From contig JAMYGW020000003.1 of NCBI GenBank assembly GCA_025617375.2, positions 2,480,001 to 2,544,000 on the forward strand: a stretch of DNA of 64,000 bases, written 5' to 3'. A program made the translations under genes and the position numbers. A model generated the notes under the pieces. The model made no database searches. It worked only from the letters and a program-made list of their open reading frames with translations, and was not told where the DNA came from. Position 1 is the stretch's first letter. Every line of letters starts with the position of its first letter. The DNA is from Acarospora socialis (Eukaryota > Ascomycota > Lecanoromycetes > Acarosporales > Acarosporaceae). Shown here in pieces: positions 12,301 through 24,286 of this stretch.

Positions 12301-15300
12301 GCGGTGCTATTTCAGCGTCGACACTGAGTGTCGGGAAGTTGTTGACAAGCTTCGCCACTACACCACCCATACGATTGTTATGGACGAGCTCACCGATCTC
12401 CGCTGGCTCCATGTCCCGCATAGATTCAATAGAGAGCGACGATTTGTCATCGAGATTCTTGAGGATAGGTTGTGGGAGATCAAACTGGTGAAATGGGTGT
12501 TGAAAGGGCCAGATCTGCTTCTCGATGGACTTGCACAGGGAGAGGAGCACCAAACACTGATGACCCCATCGCCTATTCAGAGCAATCATGAACAGTGCCC
12601 GACATATCCTGGCAGCATTTTGCGCTACATATGCGGACTCTGATACGAGAGCAAAGTCTTCGAGACGGGCCCGCGAAATATATGATTGTAGTAGTATGTT
12701 GGTCTTCGCGTGCGTTTGATCGTTCCCTCCCTCAATATCACACTTCGTTGCTTCATCTCGCAGCCTCGACAGCTCCTTCGATTCGTTATCTCTCGATTGG
12801 ATATTGTCAAACTCTCCGCTCATGCTAATCATCTTCAACACATCCGCTTCCGTAGCGCGCGGACGCATCATAGTATTGAAGATCTCGATGCTCGTTTGTA
12901 GGACATAGTATTGGCTTGCAATCCTGCCTACGTCTTTCGCACGCAGCTCCTCGGTACTTTCATTGAATATGATCATTTGACTCTGCTGCAGAACGCGCGC
13001 CGCTTTGATAACCAGTTCACGTCTTTTCTGCACTAGCTGTGGATCGTCTCGGATCTCGGCCCAGTCAATACCATATGTTAACGGGTTGCGTTGCATCCGT
13101 ACGAAGAGATAGGAATATCCCAACCATTGTACAGCTTCGGGTATCGAAGTGACGGTACCTAGCGCTATCTCCGCGTTAAGGTTGTCGACCAGCTTCCGGG
13201 AGAACCTTGACTCGATAGGCTGCTGCTGAGTGACAGCTGACAGATAATGTGCAAGCTTATCCTGCGTGGTACATATGAACCCTATACCTGTGGCTTGGAA
13301 TTGCGGTCGACCCGCACGTCCGAAGATTTGCAGAACGTCCAAGATGCCCAGGTCCACAAACTTACCTTCTTGAGCACTAAAGACCTGAGTGCCTTTGATA
13401 ATGACAGCTGCAGCTGGCAAATTCACACCCCAGGCTAGCGTTGCTGTACAGCACAGCAGCTTCAACAGACCTTCTGCAAATAGACGTTCTACGATGTTCC
13501 GATCAGATCTTGCCATCCCAGCGTGATGAGTTCCCAAGCCTTTCGGCACAAGCTCTCTCAATTCTCGGCCCTTCATGTTCTTCATATCTTTCATTGCCGC
13601 GGAGTAGTCCGGGTGCTCGTGGCAGTCGAACAGGTCGTTGCATTGCTGATCTGCAGCCATCTGGTAAAGGGTTCTGGCAGTATTGACCGTATCCTTACGT
13701 GAATGAACGAAGACCATGACTTGGTGTCCTAGTTCGAGCATTTCCTTTACTTTTTCAAATGCCACGCTGTCCAGGTTGTCTCTCGATGTTTTGGTCCCAG
13801 CCTTTCCTTTCACGCCGAGGAAGTGCTGCTCAAGAGGAACAGGACGGAAAGAAGCGTCGAAGTAGAATAGTCCTGCCATGCGATTAACTTTGAGAAAATC
13901 TGAGACATCAACATAGTTCGGTAAGGTGGCGGACAGTCCAACGATACGAATTAGAGACTGCGTGCTCTCCACCTGACGCTCAGTACGGGCAACCAGAGAT
14001 TCCATGACAGCACCTCGCTCATCATGGAGCATGTGTACCTCATCTATAATGAGTAACCGAACCTTTTGAACCAGCTCAGTATCGCCTGTACCCTTCCGAG
14101 TTACAACGTCCCACTTTTCTGGTGTGGTGACGATGATCTGAGTATCTACAATCTCCTTCTTTGTAAGATGCATGTCTCCAGTGAACTCTCGGACCTGAAT
14201 CCCAAGCCAAGCAAGACGTTTGCCGAGCTTCTCTGTAATCTCCGCAGCAAGTGCTTTCATCGGCGCGACATATACGATCTTGAAGTCTTCAGTCTTGACA
14301 GTAAACTCCGTCGCTTCCGGCTCCTCGAAGGGATGGGGAACAGTATTTTTCGCAATAGCATTGAGGATAGCCAGCATCGCCGCGTCGGTTTTACCAGCAC
14401 CGGTAGGGGCACAGATAAGCATATTCTCGTTTGTCTTGTACGCTACCGGGTAAACCAACGATTGCATCCTGTTAAGTGTTTTGTAGCCTTTGAATGTCCT
14501 CTTACAAAGCCCATCCATATCGGCAATCGCGACCAATTTTCGACCTTCACCAAGGGTGCCGACCTTCGTTGCTGGAATGGAGTACTCTTCATAGTCCTTG
14601 TGCTCTATCCTTTGACTTCCTACTGGAAGGGCATATTTCCGTCCTCCAGCCGCAAGAGTGTTGCCTGCGCTGTGGGCCTTGTAGACATGAGGGTATTTGG
14701 GCCCATCCCGGTCAAGCTTGGGGCCAAGACTGGCATGTTTGTGCTCGTAATCCTGTTGACGAAGGGCTTCTTCTCGTTCCTGCTTGGTCTGCAACCGTGG
14801 GTGGACGCCGTTCGTATGCCGTCCGGGTTGGTCCCAGGATGCAAGAAGCTCTTTGCGGTGTGAGATGAGTTCGATGACAAAATCAAGATCATCAAATCCG
14901 ATGATATCCGCCAAAGACACCTGTAACTCATCGTCTGTGGGATGATAATTAGAGACAATCAACTTTCTTTGTCAACATTCATACACGGGACGCACCGTTA
15001 CTGTCTGACGCCAACAACGATATAATTTGCTGCTGAACCTCGTCGGGGCTCAACCCTGTCCTTTCCCGTGCAAAGGCAACGCATCTCTCAGTAAGCCAAC
15101 CTTTACCGTAGCCTGCTCCATCAGCACCATTTACAGGTACTGAATCGTCTTCTCCATCTATGTAGTCGCTGCTGTAGACTTCACCCTCTTCCTCGCTGAT
15201 GAGATCCCAAATATCGTCACTGCCACTCCCAACCGTAAACTCATCGTCATCAACCGGAATGTCGTGTCCGTACAGTTGAAAATCCTCGTTCTGCTGATCG

Positions 15301-15383
15301 AGCTGGAGGTCTGCGATGGCTTCGCGCATAGCTCTGAGCTGCGCGAGCCATTGGGCCTCAGCTGATTCTAGAGATGGTGACAT
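9362..15383 (-). CDS. SLH1: Ski2-like RNA helicase Slh1 (ASCC3/RQT-complex helicase)
   Basis: Exons are 15383-14987 and 14934-9362. A 52-nt intron (gtgtat...cccacag) joins them. The product is 1,989 aa, matching the roughly 1,970 aa of yeast Slh1. It has two complete helicase cassettes. Cassette 1 has APTGAGKT (308-315), DEVH (430-433), GLSATLP and a motif VI region (QIFGRAGRPQF). Cassette 2 has GSPTGSGKT (1167-1175), DEIH (1272-1275), GMSTACANA in place of SAT, and QMLGRAGRPQF. Each cassette is followed by a Sec63-like region. The acidic N-terminal exon is typical of Slh1. The tandem layout excludes single-cassette Ski2 and Mtr4. Brr2 is the main alternative, but the N-terminus (SLADIIGFDDLDFVIELI) fits Slh1. 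Family role: ATP-driven splitting of collided ribosomes in the cytosolic RQT complex. The gene is divergent from YKT6 across a 418-bp gap. Confidence 0.93.
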
Positions 15384-15801
15384 GGCAGGGAAGTGAATAG
15401 TAAGACTGAGTTTGGGAGTAGCGATGTAGCAGGAGGCAACAGGAGCTGAATTATTGATAGCGTTCGACTGCTGAGGTATAGCACGTAGAGTGAGTGAGTG
15501 TGTGTGTGTAAACTTTGTATAAATCGTTGAAATATTGATGATGGCTCAATGCACGTGGAAGCGCTAAGATAATGATGCATCGGTAAGGCTGAACCTTATT
15601 GAACGACAAGCGATCGGGCGTTAGCTCCCGGAATAAAGACCGACCGACCATGGGTGCAGGCGCCAACTCTCCTGACGCAGGTTACGGATCTGTACTTACA
15701 ATCCCGTTCTTCAACTTCCCTACTTTCCACTATATCCACATTCAGATTTACAATCTGCGCTTATCGAACAACACGACCTCGAAAACTCACCTCTGCACAT
15801 C
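15384..15801. promoter_or_regulatory. Shared divergent promoter region, SLH1 / YKT6
   Basis: This 418-bp gap lies between the start codons of SLH1 (minus) and YKT6 (plus). It contains a (gtgagt)(gt)n tract near 15,490-15,507. No specific factor site is claimed. Confidence 0.45.
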
Positions 15802-16649
15802 ATGAAGATCTACTACATCGGTGTGCGTGTGCAACATCAAACTCCGAATCCAGACAGAAACAACCGCTAACTTCAAACACAGATCCTCAAGAATGAAGAG
15901 AAGCCCGCACACGAGCTATGCGTCGAGAAGGATCTGAGTAGCTACTCGAGATTCACACGAGACAGGTCTGCATCTAGTCAAGCCGAGACCAAGGGAGCGA
16001 AGCAGGCTGACCCGCAGCGCCCCCCATCAGCTACGGCGAATTCATGACGCTCTTCAGCAAGACCGTCGCGGAGCGCACCAAGCCCGGCCAACGACAGGAC
16101 ATCGAAGAGAAATGTGCTCGCCCTCCCACCTCTCCTCCTCTCCCCTCCCTCAACACCCGCTAACCCTCACCCCTCACAGCCTACACCTTCCACGCCTACG
16201 GCCGCACCGAAGGCGTCGCGGGCATCATCATCAGCGACCAAGACTACCCCGCCCTCGTCGCGCACCAGCTGCTGTCCAAGATCGTCGACGAGTTCCTGAC
16301 CAAATACCCACGCACCTCCTTCGCCGCCGCCAACCCGCCAACGCTGCCCTTCCCCCAGCTCAAGGAATACATCGTGAAGTACCAGGACCCGCAGCAGGCG
16401 GACAGCATCATGAAGATCCAGAAGGAGCTGGACGAGACGAAGATCGTGCTGCATAAGACGATCGAGAGCGTGCTGGAAAGGGGGGAGAAGATTGATAGTT
16501 TGGTGGCGAAGAGTGATGGGTTGAGTGCGCAGAGTAAGATGTTTTATACGCAGGTATGTGTGCCTGATGGTGTGCTGTGGGACTAGGGATAGGAAACTAA
16601 TATGAGGGTGTAGGCGAAGAAGCAGAATTCGTGCTGCGTGCTCATGTGA
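15802..16649 (+). CDS. YKT6: R-SNARE Ykt6 (longin-type, prenylated)
   Basis: The gene has five exons: 15802-15822, 15883-15965, 16031-16113, 16180-16553 and 16614-16649, giving 198 aa (yeast Ykt6 is 200). The protein starts MKIYYIGILKNEEKPAHEL, the first strand of the longin domain. The SNARE motif includes KYQDPQQADSIMKIQ and DETKIVLHKTIESVLERGEK, with the central zero-layer Arg in LERGEK. The terminal exon encodes AKKQNSCCVLM. The last four residues form the CAAX farnesylation box, and the preceding Cys is the palmitoylation position typical of Ykt6. All junctions restore conserved family sequence. The 5' splice sites are weak (gtgcgt, gtctgc, gtgctc, gtatgt). Ykt6 acts in fusion at Golgi, vacuole, endosome and autophagosome membranes. 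Confidence 0.95.
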
Positions 16650-17098
16650 TGGCACTGTGATGTTTCTTTTGGCGTGTTGAGGGCGGTTTTGGTGGGCCTT
16701 TCTTGGGGTTAATGTTTGGTAGGCGTAGTGACCCAATATAGAGCGGTCACTTCTCCATACCTTGAGGCAATTCTTGTTGACAGTACAGTGAGCTCTGATA
16801 GACACTATGCAAAGAACCCCATCCTACCATATTACGGTCGGTACACGAGGCAGATCGCCATCATCCACTACGTGTTGTTCGAGTGCGGTCAAAGAGTACA
16901 AGTTCCCTACGGCTGCTCTAACTCTTACTACCTCAGTATGAAGCATCCTAAACACCCGTATACACCCGCACTGGACTCAGCAACGAAAGAAGTAGACAAC
17001 ATGCCAAAGGGGTATACGAATCAGAATCCAAGCAATATCCAGCCGGCACCTTGTACGCAGAAAGCAAGCCTCGTCAAGCACCCAGAAAGCAAGCCTCG
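16650..17098. other. Intergenic region with a short direct repeat
   Basis: This stretch lies between the convergent YKT6 and 17,099-18,732 genes. A 25-bp unit (core gaaagcaagcctcgtcaag) occurs twice head-to-tail at about 17,058-17,107, ending across the stop codon of the minus-strand gene. Confidence 0.6.
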
Positions 17099-18732
17099 TC
17101 AAGCACCACCCTCTTCAAGCGGCGGCAGGTTGATGTCAAAATCCTCCCCCACCTCCGCCACGCGTCCCACAATACAGTTCATCCTATACAAAACCTCCCC
17201 CGTCGGCTGCACCTCCCGATGCTGCTGCAAGTGATTCATCAAACTTTCCACCCCACCGAATATGGGCGTGCCCCTCCCCAGCGCGCAACAAAAGATGCAG
17301 CCGAACGTCGAGGCTTGCGGGTCCGGCAAGATATCTTTCAGGAAGACGTGCGATTTGAACAGGAACAGCCATCGCCACTGGATGCCGGAGGAGTCGTGCA
17401 CTCGCATGTCGTACGACTTGCGCTTGGTGCCTCTTTCGATGGCCATGCGCCCTTCGAACATGCATTTCTCGCAGCGCCAGTACTGCGTGGCGCTGTACAT
17501 GCCACCGGGCCGCGACCGTTCGCTGATGGCTTTCTTGATGCCGGATTGGAGCTTCCACGCACCCTGTCATTGGATGTGTCAGTAAGGGTACGTTTGAGGA
17601 TTTGCCACGAAGTGAACTGTGGGGACTTGCCTTGCAGAAACCAGCGAATCTATTCTCCTCGCATGGCAGTAATAGCCTCGGCTGCGGTACTGGCGTGGCG
17701 ACCTCAAGCGTGCTGGTTGGGACCCGCCGGCGGCTGATTGAAGCACGCGGATCTTGGATTTGCGAGCCGATGATAGAGCCCTCTGGACTTTCCCGGGCCT
17801 TCTGCCACAAGTCGTTGGGCTCGAAGATCGAACTACTTGCATCGCTGGACATCGTGGAAGACATTGACTGCCGTACGTTGTTCCCGCCGCCGGTCTCGAC
17901 TTCTTTAAGTAGCCAACCCGGATCTGACTTCTCGGCGGATATCGCGGGTAAGAGATAGCGAGGCACCAGCGACTCTTGTGATGCACGAGGGACTGCAGTG
18001 TCACTCTTCGGCCTTCTGAACAGGTTGTAGATACTCGGTGGGGACGCCTTCCCGGTGGACCACCTCCCAGAGTCTGGTCGGACGGGTCTGGGATTTGCAG
18101 GAGGCGGCGCCGGAGGCAACATGGGCACGACTGGGCTTAAGTTCTCAATTGTTCCGATGACCGGCATTCCGATCATCGGTACACGCTGGATAGGAGCTGC
18201 AGTCGCAAGCCGCTGATAGAGCTGCCCAAGCGCCACAACCGAATTGACTCTACTCTCTTCAGAAGCATATTCCAGAGTCGTAAAATCCACCATCGTGTCC
18301 CGGCCCCAAGCCAACTGTAGATTTTGGAGTAGGGTCATCTGCAACGTGATGACGATGTCCTTTAATGCATCCGTTGCAATTCCTGTAGCGCAATCGGCGA
18401 TTAGTCGTGTTATGTCCTTGCTGGCCTTTTGAATAGACTCACTGTCGCCCACAGCAAACACTTGCCCGAAACGCCTGAAATCCCGATCATACTCTCCTTG
18501 CACGACGGGAGGACCTCGAGCGAGGGAGTCTTGCAGGCTCTCCGTCTGTGCGTTGCGTAAAGCTCTCTTGATCTTCCGCTTCTCCTTGATAAGCTCCAAC
18601 AGCTCCGAACCGCCCTATCGATGGATTAGATGGGCAGGTAGGAATCGGGTGTTATGGAGATAAACCAACATGGAAAGCTGACACGATCGCACCGACACAT
18701 GACAGAACGGCGAGCACTTCCACGCCGGACAT
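17099..18732 (-). CDS. Fungal protein with STAND-type N-terminus and Cys/His C-terminal module; GC-AG intron
   Basis: Exons are 18732-18670, 18614-17631 and 17563-17099, giving 503 aa. Exon 1 (MSGVEVLAVLSCVGAIVSAFH) joins GGSELLELIKEKRKIKRAL, the pattern of the fungal N-terminal helical domain found at the start of many STAND/NLR proteins and related orphans. The middle (about 150-340) is Pro/Ser-rich and probably disordered. The C-terminal exon has YWRCEKC (C380, C383), GCIFCC (C438, C441, C442) and MNHLQQH (H460, H464), a likely zinc-binding module. The second intron (17,630-17,564) has a GC donor: coding ...FCK|gcaagt, then ...gacag|GAWKLQ. The first intron has a weak gttggt donor. There is no NTPase domain. 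The function is unknown; signalling or RNA/DNA binding is only inferred. Confidence 0.85.
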
Positions 18733-20114
18733 TGCTAGTCAAGGGATGTCACTCGGCGCTGACAGGCCACGAGGAACGACAAAGCTCAGAGTCAGACGGC
18801 ACCGTGGTGTTCAGCTTGCAATGCAGATCGTTTTAGTAACGGCAGGAGATGGCGCGGAGTCGTGACAAGGAACCATTGAAGCTATTACGGTGTGCGAAAT
18901 TGCGAAATATACATGGAGCCTGGCAGCCTCATTCCGGAGACACAGCCCTGAGGGGTGGCCTATCTCGGCGTGCCAAGCAAGCCACTCGGGGGCACTTCGC
19001 CTGCACCAGCCAGCCAGCACAACGAAGCATTGTGAGCTAGGAGGCTCTGTCCCGATCACCCTCTGCAGGTAACCAGGAACTGCTCTCGACAAAGTGAACA
19101 AGCTCGGTTGACAGAGTGAACAAGCGCCAAGCTCAATTCTCTGTTGCACGATATCTTCTCAATGACTGGGGCGAGTAAACGGCGAATGACTAATCAGCTT
19201 CCTCCAGCCCTCCGATCCCAAAGAGGGATACCGTTGATCTGACACTTGATGAGTTCCTTTCCCGCACCCATGCCTTGCATCACAGAAAGTGCGATGGATC
19301 GCAACGCTCGAGGATTTCACTGTTCGGCTTCACCGCAAGTATCTTGGAATGTTCTGATTTACCGGCCTCAGGGCAACATATGTATAAGCAACCCAACCCG
19401 AGAATTTTCCGTACCAATCGATTATATAGTGAGTTTTACCTTACGCCCATGTGTTGCCGCTCCCGCCCACAATAGTGACGCCTGTCCTTGCCCTTAATGT
19501 CCCTCCTTTGCCCCCGCGATTGACCTTGACCTTACAACGCAGTCTATGCTTCAGACTGTAGGGATCAAACTCCTCCAAGCAAAGGGCCGGTGCACTTTAT
19601 TTACGTGGTAGAATGACCTTACATCCTTTCGTGACTGCACCTTTTCAGTAGCCTTCAGAAACTTCTGTCAGAAACATTTCCGCTGCCAACTTTGAAAGAC
19701 CCTGGCATTATTAGTGTGTCAGGTGGTCTACTAGATAGGTGATGTGCTGGCATCACTTGGCTACATCTGCGTCTCATATTAAGATGGACATCTGCCGAGA
19801 GGTGTTTGTAGTATTTATGTTTTTCAATTCCTTCATATTCGTTCATCTCACTTTTGAATTAAGCATCCTTTTGAAAGTGCAAGTATATAGAAGATTCCAA
19901 ACTCTTATGTTGCCTTGATTGCTAACGAAGGAGGTAGTGACGAAAATGAAATCCTTTCATGAAAAGGTGCACAACGGAATAACATTCAATTTCAACGTGG
20001 TACAACCTTCAGTGGGGTCTTGAGTTATCTGGAACGCGTCGGGTCCGCCAAACGGATTGGGGCAGATTTGGAAAATGGTCGATGTCTGATCGACACACGA
20101 AAGCATGCCCGCCG
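18733..20114. other. Intergenic region
   Basis: This is 1.4 kb of upstream DNA for the 17,099-18,732 gene and 3' flank for the Thr-rich protein gene. Only short frames without motifs are seen. A subtelomeric or mobile origin is not indicated. Confidence 0.4.
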
Positions 20115-21037
20115 TTATGGTGCAGGAGTGACCGTGGTAGTAGCTACAATGGCTGTTGCACTATCTGTGGTCGTTCCAGGGACGGTGACTGTTTGACCGA
20201 CGGTTGTGATTACAGTGGTAGTCTGTGTCACGGGAACGGTTTGTGTCTGCACCACAGTGTATGTCGCCAAGCTGGTCTGGGTTGCGATAACACTCGTCGT
20301 TGTAGTAACAGCCGTGGTGGTAGTGGTCGTGGTTGTCGGCCTTGCGACAGTTGTGGTTGCTCCCGTGACGCCGATACATGAACAAGCACGCGAGTAGGCA
20401 GCGGTGTCAGTGCAAGCAGATGAAGCGTATGTTGGGATCCGGGAAGGCGACACCGTCTGTTGACGCGGGGCGAGGTGTTCATCGCGTGTCTCCAAGTCGG
20501 AGTCGGGCTCGGGTGTTGGAGTGACTGGGTACGTGGTCGTGAACGTGGGGAGCGAGACTGTTGCAGCGCCTGGAACCGTGGTTGTGAGCGTAACAAGTGC
20601 CGTGGTCGTAGTCGTATCGATAAAAGTGGATGTTTCTGTGACGGCCACCACCTCTGTAACTGTAACCGTATCTGTGATTGTACCTATGTTTGTTGTAGTA
20701 GCTGTTGCTGTGGCCGTCGCCGTAACTGTGTTTGTAGCTGTGCGGATTACGGTACTAGAAATTGTTCCATTAGCAGAGACTCTGATTTGCATTGACATTT
20801 GCATACCTTGGTGCTGGCGTGACAGTAGTCATGAGGTAGGATGAACAGTCCGCGGTGCCTCTCGACGAGGACGCGCGAACAGCTGAGAACCTTTAGCACA
20901 AACCGCTCTCCCTCTAAGGAGAAAGCAGCCCACTTACAGCGAAGGCAGTTGTTTGCATTGCACACGCCAGGAGGGGGGGCGGCGATAGCCCCAAGCCCCA
21001 CCGAGAGGATGAAGAACAATGTAGAATGATAATACAT
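20115..21037 (-). CDS. Secreted Thr-rich cell-wall-type protein
   Basis: Exons are 21037-20938, 20882-20807 and 20754-20115, with 55-nt and 52-nt introns, giving 271 aa. The start MYYHSTLFFILSVGLGAIA is a signal peptide. Directly after it, CNANNCLRSVR resembles the small Cys motif (CNADNCLRA) that opens many secreted Pezizomycotina proteins. The rest is dominated by Thr/Val dipeptides (TVTATATATATTT, TTTTTTTTAVTTTTSV), expected to be heavily O-mannosylated. A short Cys segment lies inside it (SSACTDTAAYSRACSCIGVTG). No clear GPI-attachment tail is present, and the protein ends TTTVTPAP. It is probably a wall-associated or extracellular glycoprotein. The enzymatic role, if any, is unknown. The antisense frames over this gene are low-complexity shadows. 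Confidence 0.85.
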
Positions 21038-22455
21038 GATGGAGTCCAGGAGTAATGTGGATGTAGAGAAGTCGAGATCTGTTTGGCCTTCTGTTTGACA
21101 GAGGGCGAAGTATTTATCATTGACTGACCGCGGTCAATAAACTCATCCTTCTCCTCCTTTCCCGGCGAAATGCAGATTGAGCGTAGGAGCATAGCTCCAT
21201 AGCCGTTTCCAGTTTGGAAGTCTCGTACATGAGAACGAAAGCCCATCTGTCATGGGGCTTGGTGAGGCTTGATCCAGGCCCCAAAGGAGGCATCTAAGAC
21301 CAGCTAAAGTGGCAGACCACCGAGACTAGTGCAGTGATCATGACTTCAAAAGGAAATCGTGTAGACAGAAACACATCTGTACATATACAACTACGCTTCC
21401 GTATCAACCAGGAAAGATCTAGAGCGGGAAGGAGGAAAGCTAGTTCGGGACAAAAGATCAACTCAAGGGACAACCATGAGTAAGGGCGGGAAGGAGGAAA
21501 AGTCAATCGAAAAGATGGGCTTTCACCCTGTTGCGCCACGCCGAGAGCCCTAGTATAGGTTATTGACAAAAATCGACCCATGGTCAAAGGAAAACCTCTC
21601 CAGCCCCTCCCCACCCCAGAATTCTGACAGCTAACTGATGCTGATGCCTGTGCACATAGGAAAATATAGCAGTATTCATTCAATATAATGAACATCAACT
21701 TAGTAATCCTAGACGAACATATTGTACCTGAGCTGTCAGGACAGGAGTGTCGAAGATTTGATCGAAATTATGTAATCTTATAGCAGCAGGACTCTGAGAT
21801 GGCTGAGATCTGACAGGGCTAGTTAATGCTCTTCTCCACATGTGGCATGCCCATCAAGCATGCAAGAATGAAGTGGGTTAGTACTCCGTACAATGGGGAA
21901 ATTCAGGAGCGAGAACGCATAGAGGGACAGATTCATCTCATTTGTCCGCATGAGGAAATTTGAACTTGGCTGACTGTCATGCAAACCTTTTCCCCGCTGC
22001 CGGGGCCTTACCTTAGCCACTGCGTCGGGGTGGCTTTACATCAGGGCTCCACAACCTCCTGGATTATCGAGAGCGTGCTGTAAGTCCTTACCTTATAGCT
22101 CTGCTGCTATATGCAGGTAGAGCATCAAAGAGACGAGAGTGCAGCTCTAGTACCAAATCTCAAGTATGTTCAAAAGTTACGACCAACGAAGGACAAAGTA
22201 CGATCAGACTTCCGCTGCTGCAACAGCAGCAAGTGGCGTCCAAGTGGAGAATGCGATCTGGACGGGTAGCTAGTGCTATTCAGTAGCGCCGGCCATTCGA
22301 GATCTTAGCCCTCAGTTGGTTTGAGTCCATGATGCAGTGGCGGACCCAGTGGACAGTGTTCAAGTCAGGAAACTCAGAGAGTTGATCAGGTAGATGTCAA
22401 CAACATTGTTATTGGTGAAGGTCTACCGAAGCTGCAACTGAAGCAACTGAATACC
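21038..22455. other. Intergenic region
   Basis: This 1.4 kb lies between the Thr-rich gene and hacA. Short frames have no motif. It probably contains the promoter and leader of the Thr-rich gene and the 3' UTR of hacA. I see no RNA gene or repeat. Confidence 0.4.
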
Positions 22456-22738
22456 CTACAACCCTTTCCGCGAGAGTCTCGAACCCAGATCACTCCTAGA
22501 ACGCCCTTTGTGACCACCACTCTCACCTGTCACAGTTTTCGTCTCCCTGCCAACTTCGCCGAGCATCTCATCCAGAGTGATACACAGCTTTCGGATATCT
22601 GCCGCCGGATCAGTGCCTTGGCTCGACGATGCCTTATCCTTCGACTTCTCGATTGATTCGATGGCGAACAACATCGTCATCAAAACACTCATGCCCTTGT
22701 CACCACAAGCCGCACAACCGGTCCCGGTCTGCCCGTCG

Positions 22739-23963
22739 CTAGACTTCAGCTGCAATGCCCTGCTCGTCGCGTCCCGTAATGGGCGCGCCAATGCTGGGCT
22801 GCAAATCAGAAGTCGTCGCAACATGCGGATCCGGAAAATCGGTTGTGAGGTCATGCGGTCCGACGGTGTTGAGTCCATCAACGGTGTGATCGGCGTCGAG
22901 ATCAACCAAGTTAGCAAAGGAAAAAGGCCCGTCATCGAAAGGTCCTCCAGGGACGGGGTCAGAGGCCGGCCGGTCTTCAAAGAGATGAAGATCTGGCTGA
23001 GGGGTGTAAGAACCATCGAAGAGGCCGTTGAAAGCATGTTCGCTAAGAGGAGATGCACCATCGAAGTGAGGATGAATTGAAACGCCAATTGGCGTTGAAG
23101 GTTGTCCGCGACCGTCAATGGAGTCCCCAGCGACGAAGAAGCTCCCAGCTGACACTGCAGGTCACACAACATCTCAGCAGGATGTTGTGTCAGGCTGGGA
23201 GCCGACGCCGGTGTGAACTCCAAGTTGTCAACGGATGACGCGGACGAAAAGGAGGTGCGACGTGGATCGAGAGTGTATTGCGGATGTGGAAGGGCAAAAC
23301 TTGGTTCTTGTATTTCAAATTTCAGATTAGGTACCGAGTCGTGCGAGCGATTTAATAGATCCCCAGACAGAGTAGGCGACGGGGCGACTGATCTCGAGCG
23401 TGGTGAAGAATTGGCGGGTGTGGGAGCGTTGTGGAAGACAGCCATCCGGGCTGCCAACACCCTAACCTGTTCTGCCAGCTTGTTCTTTTCGGCTTCCACT
23501 TGTTCGAGCCGCTGCTGGAGGAAGTGATTCTGCTGCTCAATACCCATTTTTTGACCTTCAAGCTTTTCGACCTCTTGACGCTTGCGCTCACGCGAAGATT
23601 GAGCGGCGGCACGGTTTCGGAGTACACGCTCGATGCGACGTTGCTCTTTCTCATCTTCTGTCTTGGCACGTTTCCTGAACCGACGTTTAGTTCTATCACG
23701 GTGATAAGTAAGGGTGTAGGGCAAACAAACCGCGGTGGAAGGTTGGTCTTGGGTGTGGGAAGTTCCTGACCCCACGACTTTCGTTTCTTGGTAGGCTTCT
23801 TCTCGGGCTCAGGTGTGTACATTGGCGTCATGATGTGCTCTTGAGGAGTAGTCATCGACTGTGGTGTGAGCGATACATCTCTTGGTGAGACAGTATCGTC
23901 AGGGACATAGAACGGGGCCGGGGTCGAACAGTCTGCCATATCCGGTGAGCTTTTGAATGACAT
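22739..23963 (-). CDS. hacA: bZIP unfolded-protein-response regulator HacA (Ire1-spliced form)
   Basis: Conventional exons are 23963-23731 and 23674 onward (56-nt GT-AG intron). A 20-nt Ire1 intron (23177-23158) is then removed, and the active frame ends at 22739, giving 382 aa. KKRKSWGQELPTPKTNLPPR then KRAKTEDEKEQRRIERVL is the HacA hallmark. The basic region NRAAAQSSR (98-106) leads into a leucine zipper. After Ire1 splicing the tail (244-382) is acidic and Asp/Phe/Pro-rich, ending DEQGIAAEV, as expected for the activation domain. Without Ire1 splicing the frame stays open to 22456 (483 aa). An in-frame ATG at 24083 could add 40 residues. Another frame, opening at 24286, overlaps the start and could act as an upstream ORF if transcribed. 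HacA induces ER chaperone and secretion genes. Confidence 0.95.
23144..23186 (-). promoter_or_regulatory. Twin Ire1-recognition hairpins flanking the 20-nt hacA intron
   Basis: On the coding strand, CAACATC-CTGCTGA-GATGTTG forms a 7-bp stem with a 7-nt loop. TGAC-CTGCAGT-GTCA forms a second stem with a 7-nt loop. Both loops fit the C-N-G|C-N-G-N consensus cut by Ire1. The two cuts are exactly 20 nt apart (removed bases 23177-23158). Joining them shifts the frame into the conserved active HacA tail. Confidence 0.93.
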
Positions 23964-24286
23964 GATAGTAGCTCTCCAGTGGTGCGGATGTGGAACTTCA
24001 GCTGTCCAGTGAGGTTGTGATGATGTATGTTTTGAGGGAAGACGGTTGATTGTTGAGGGAAGGGAAGGCTGGCGGTGAGACACTCAAGCAGCAAAGGCCA
24101 GGTGGTCTCATCGTAGTAGAGGCCACATGTCCTCGGTGAAGAGAAACATAAAGCGTGAGGGATATGTCGGTAGGTTTGCCAGGCAGCAGTCTCTGTGTGG
24201 GCTTGCTGGCCCGTCTGGTCAGGGTTAAAGCAGGAATCAAGAGTCCGGATGCTCGAGGACACCTGGCCTTTTATGCCTCCTGTCAC

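Noticed and set aside
20206-20844. Val/Cys-rich plus-strand ORFs
   Set aside because: They are complements of the Thr-codon repeats of the secreted protein gene. The minus-strand gene has a signal peptide and clean introns.
23852-24286. 144-codon frame overlapping the hacA start
   Set aside because: It has no domain and is in a different frame from hacA. It is kept only as a possible upstream ORF if the transcript begins far upstream.
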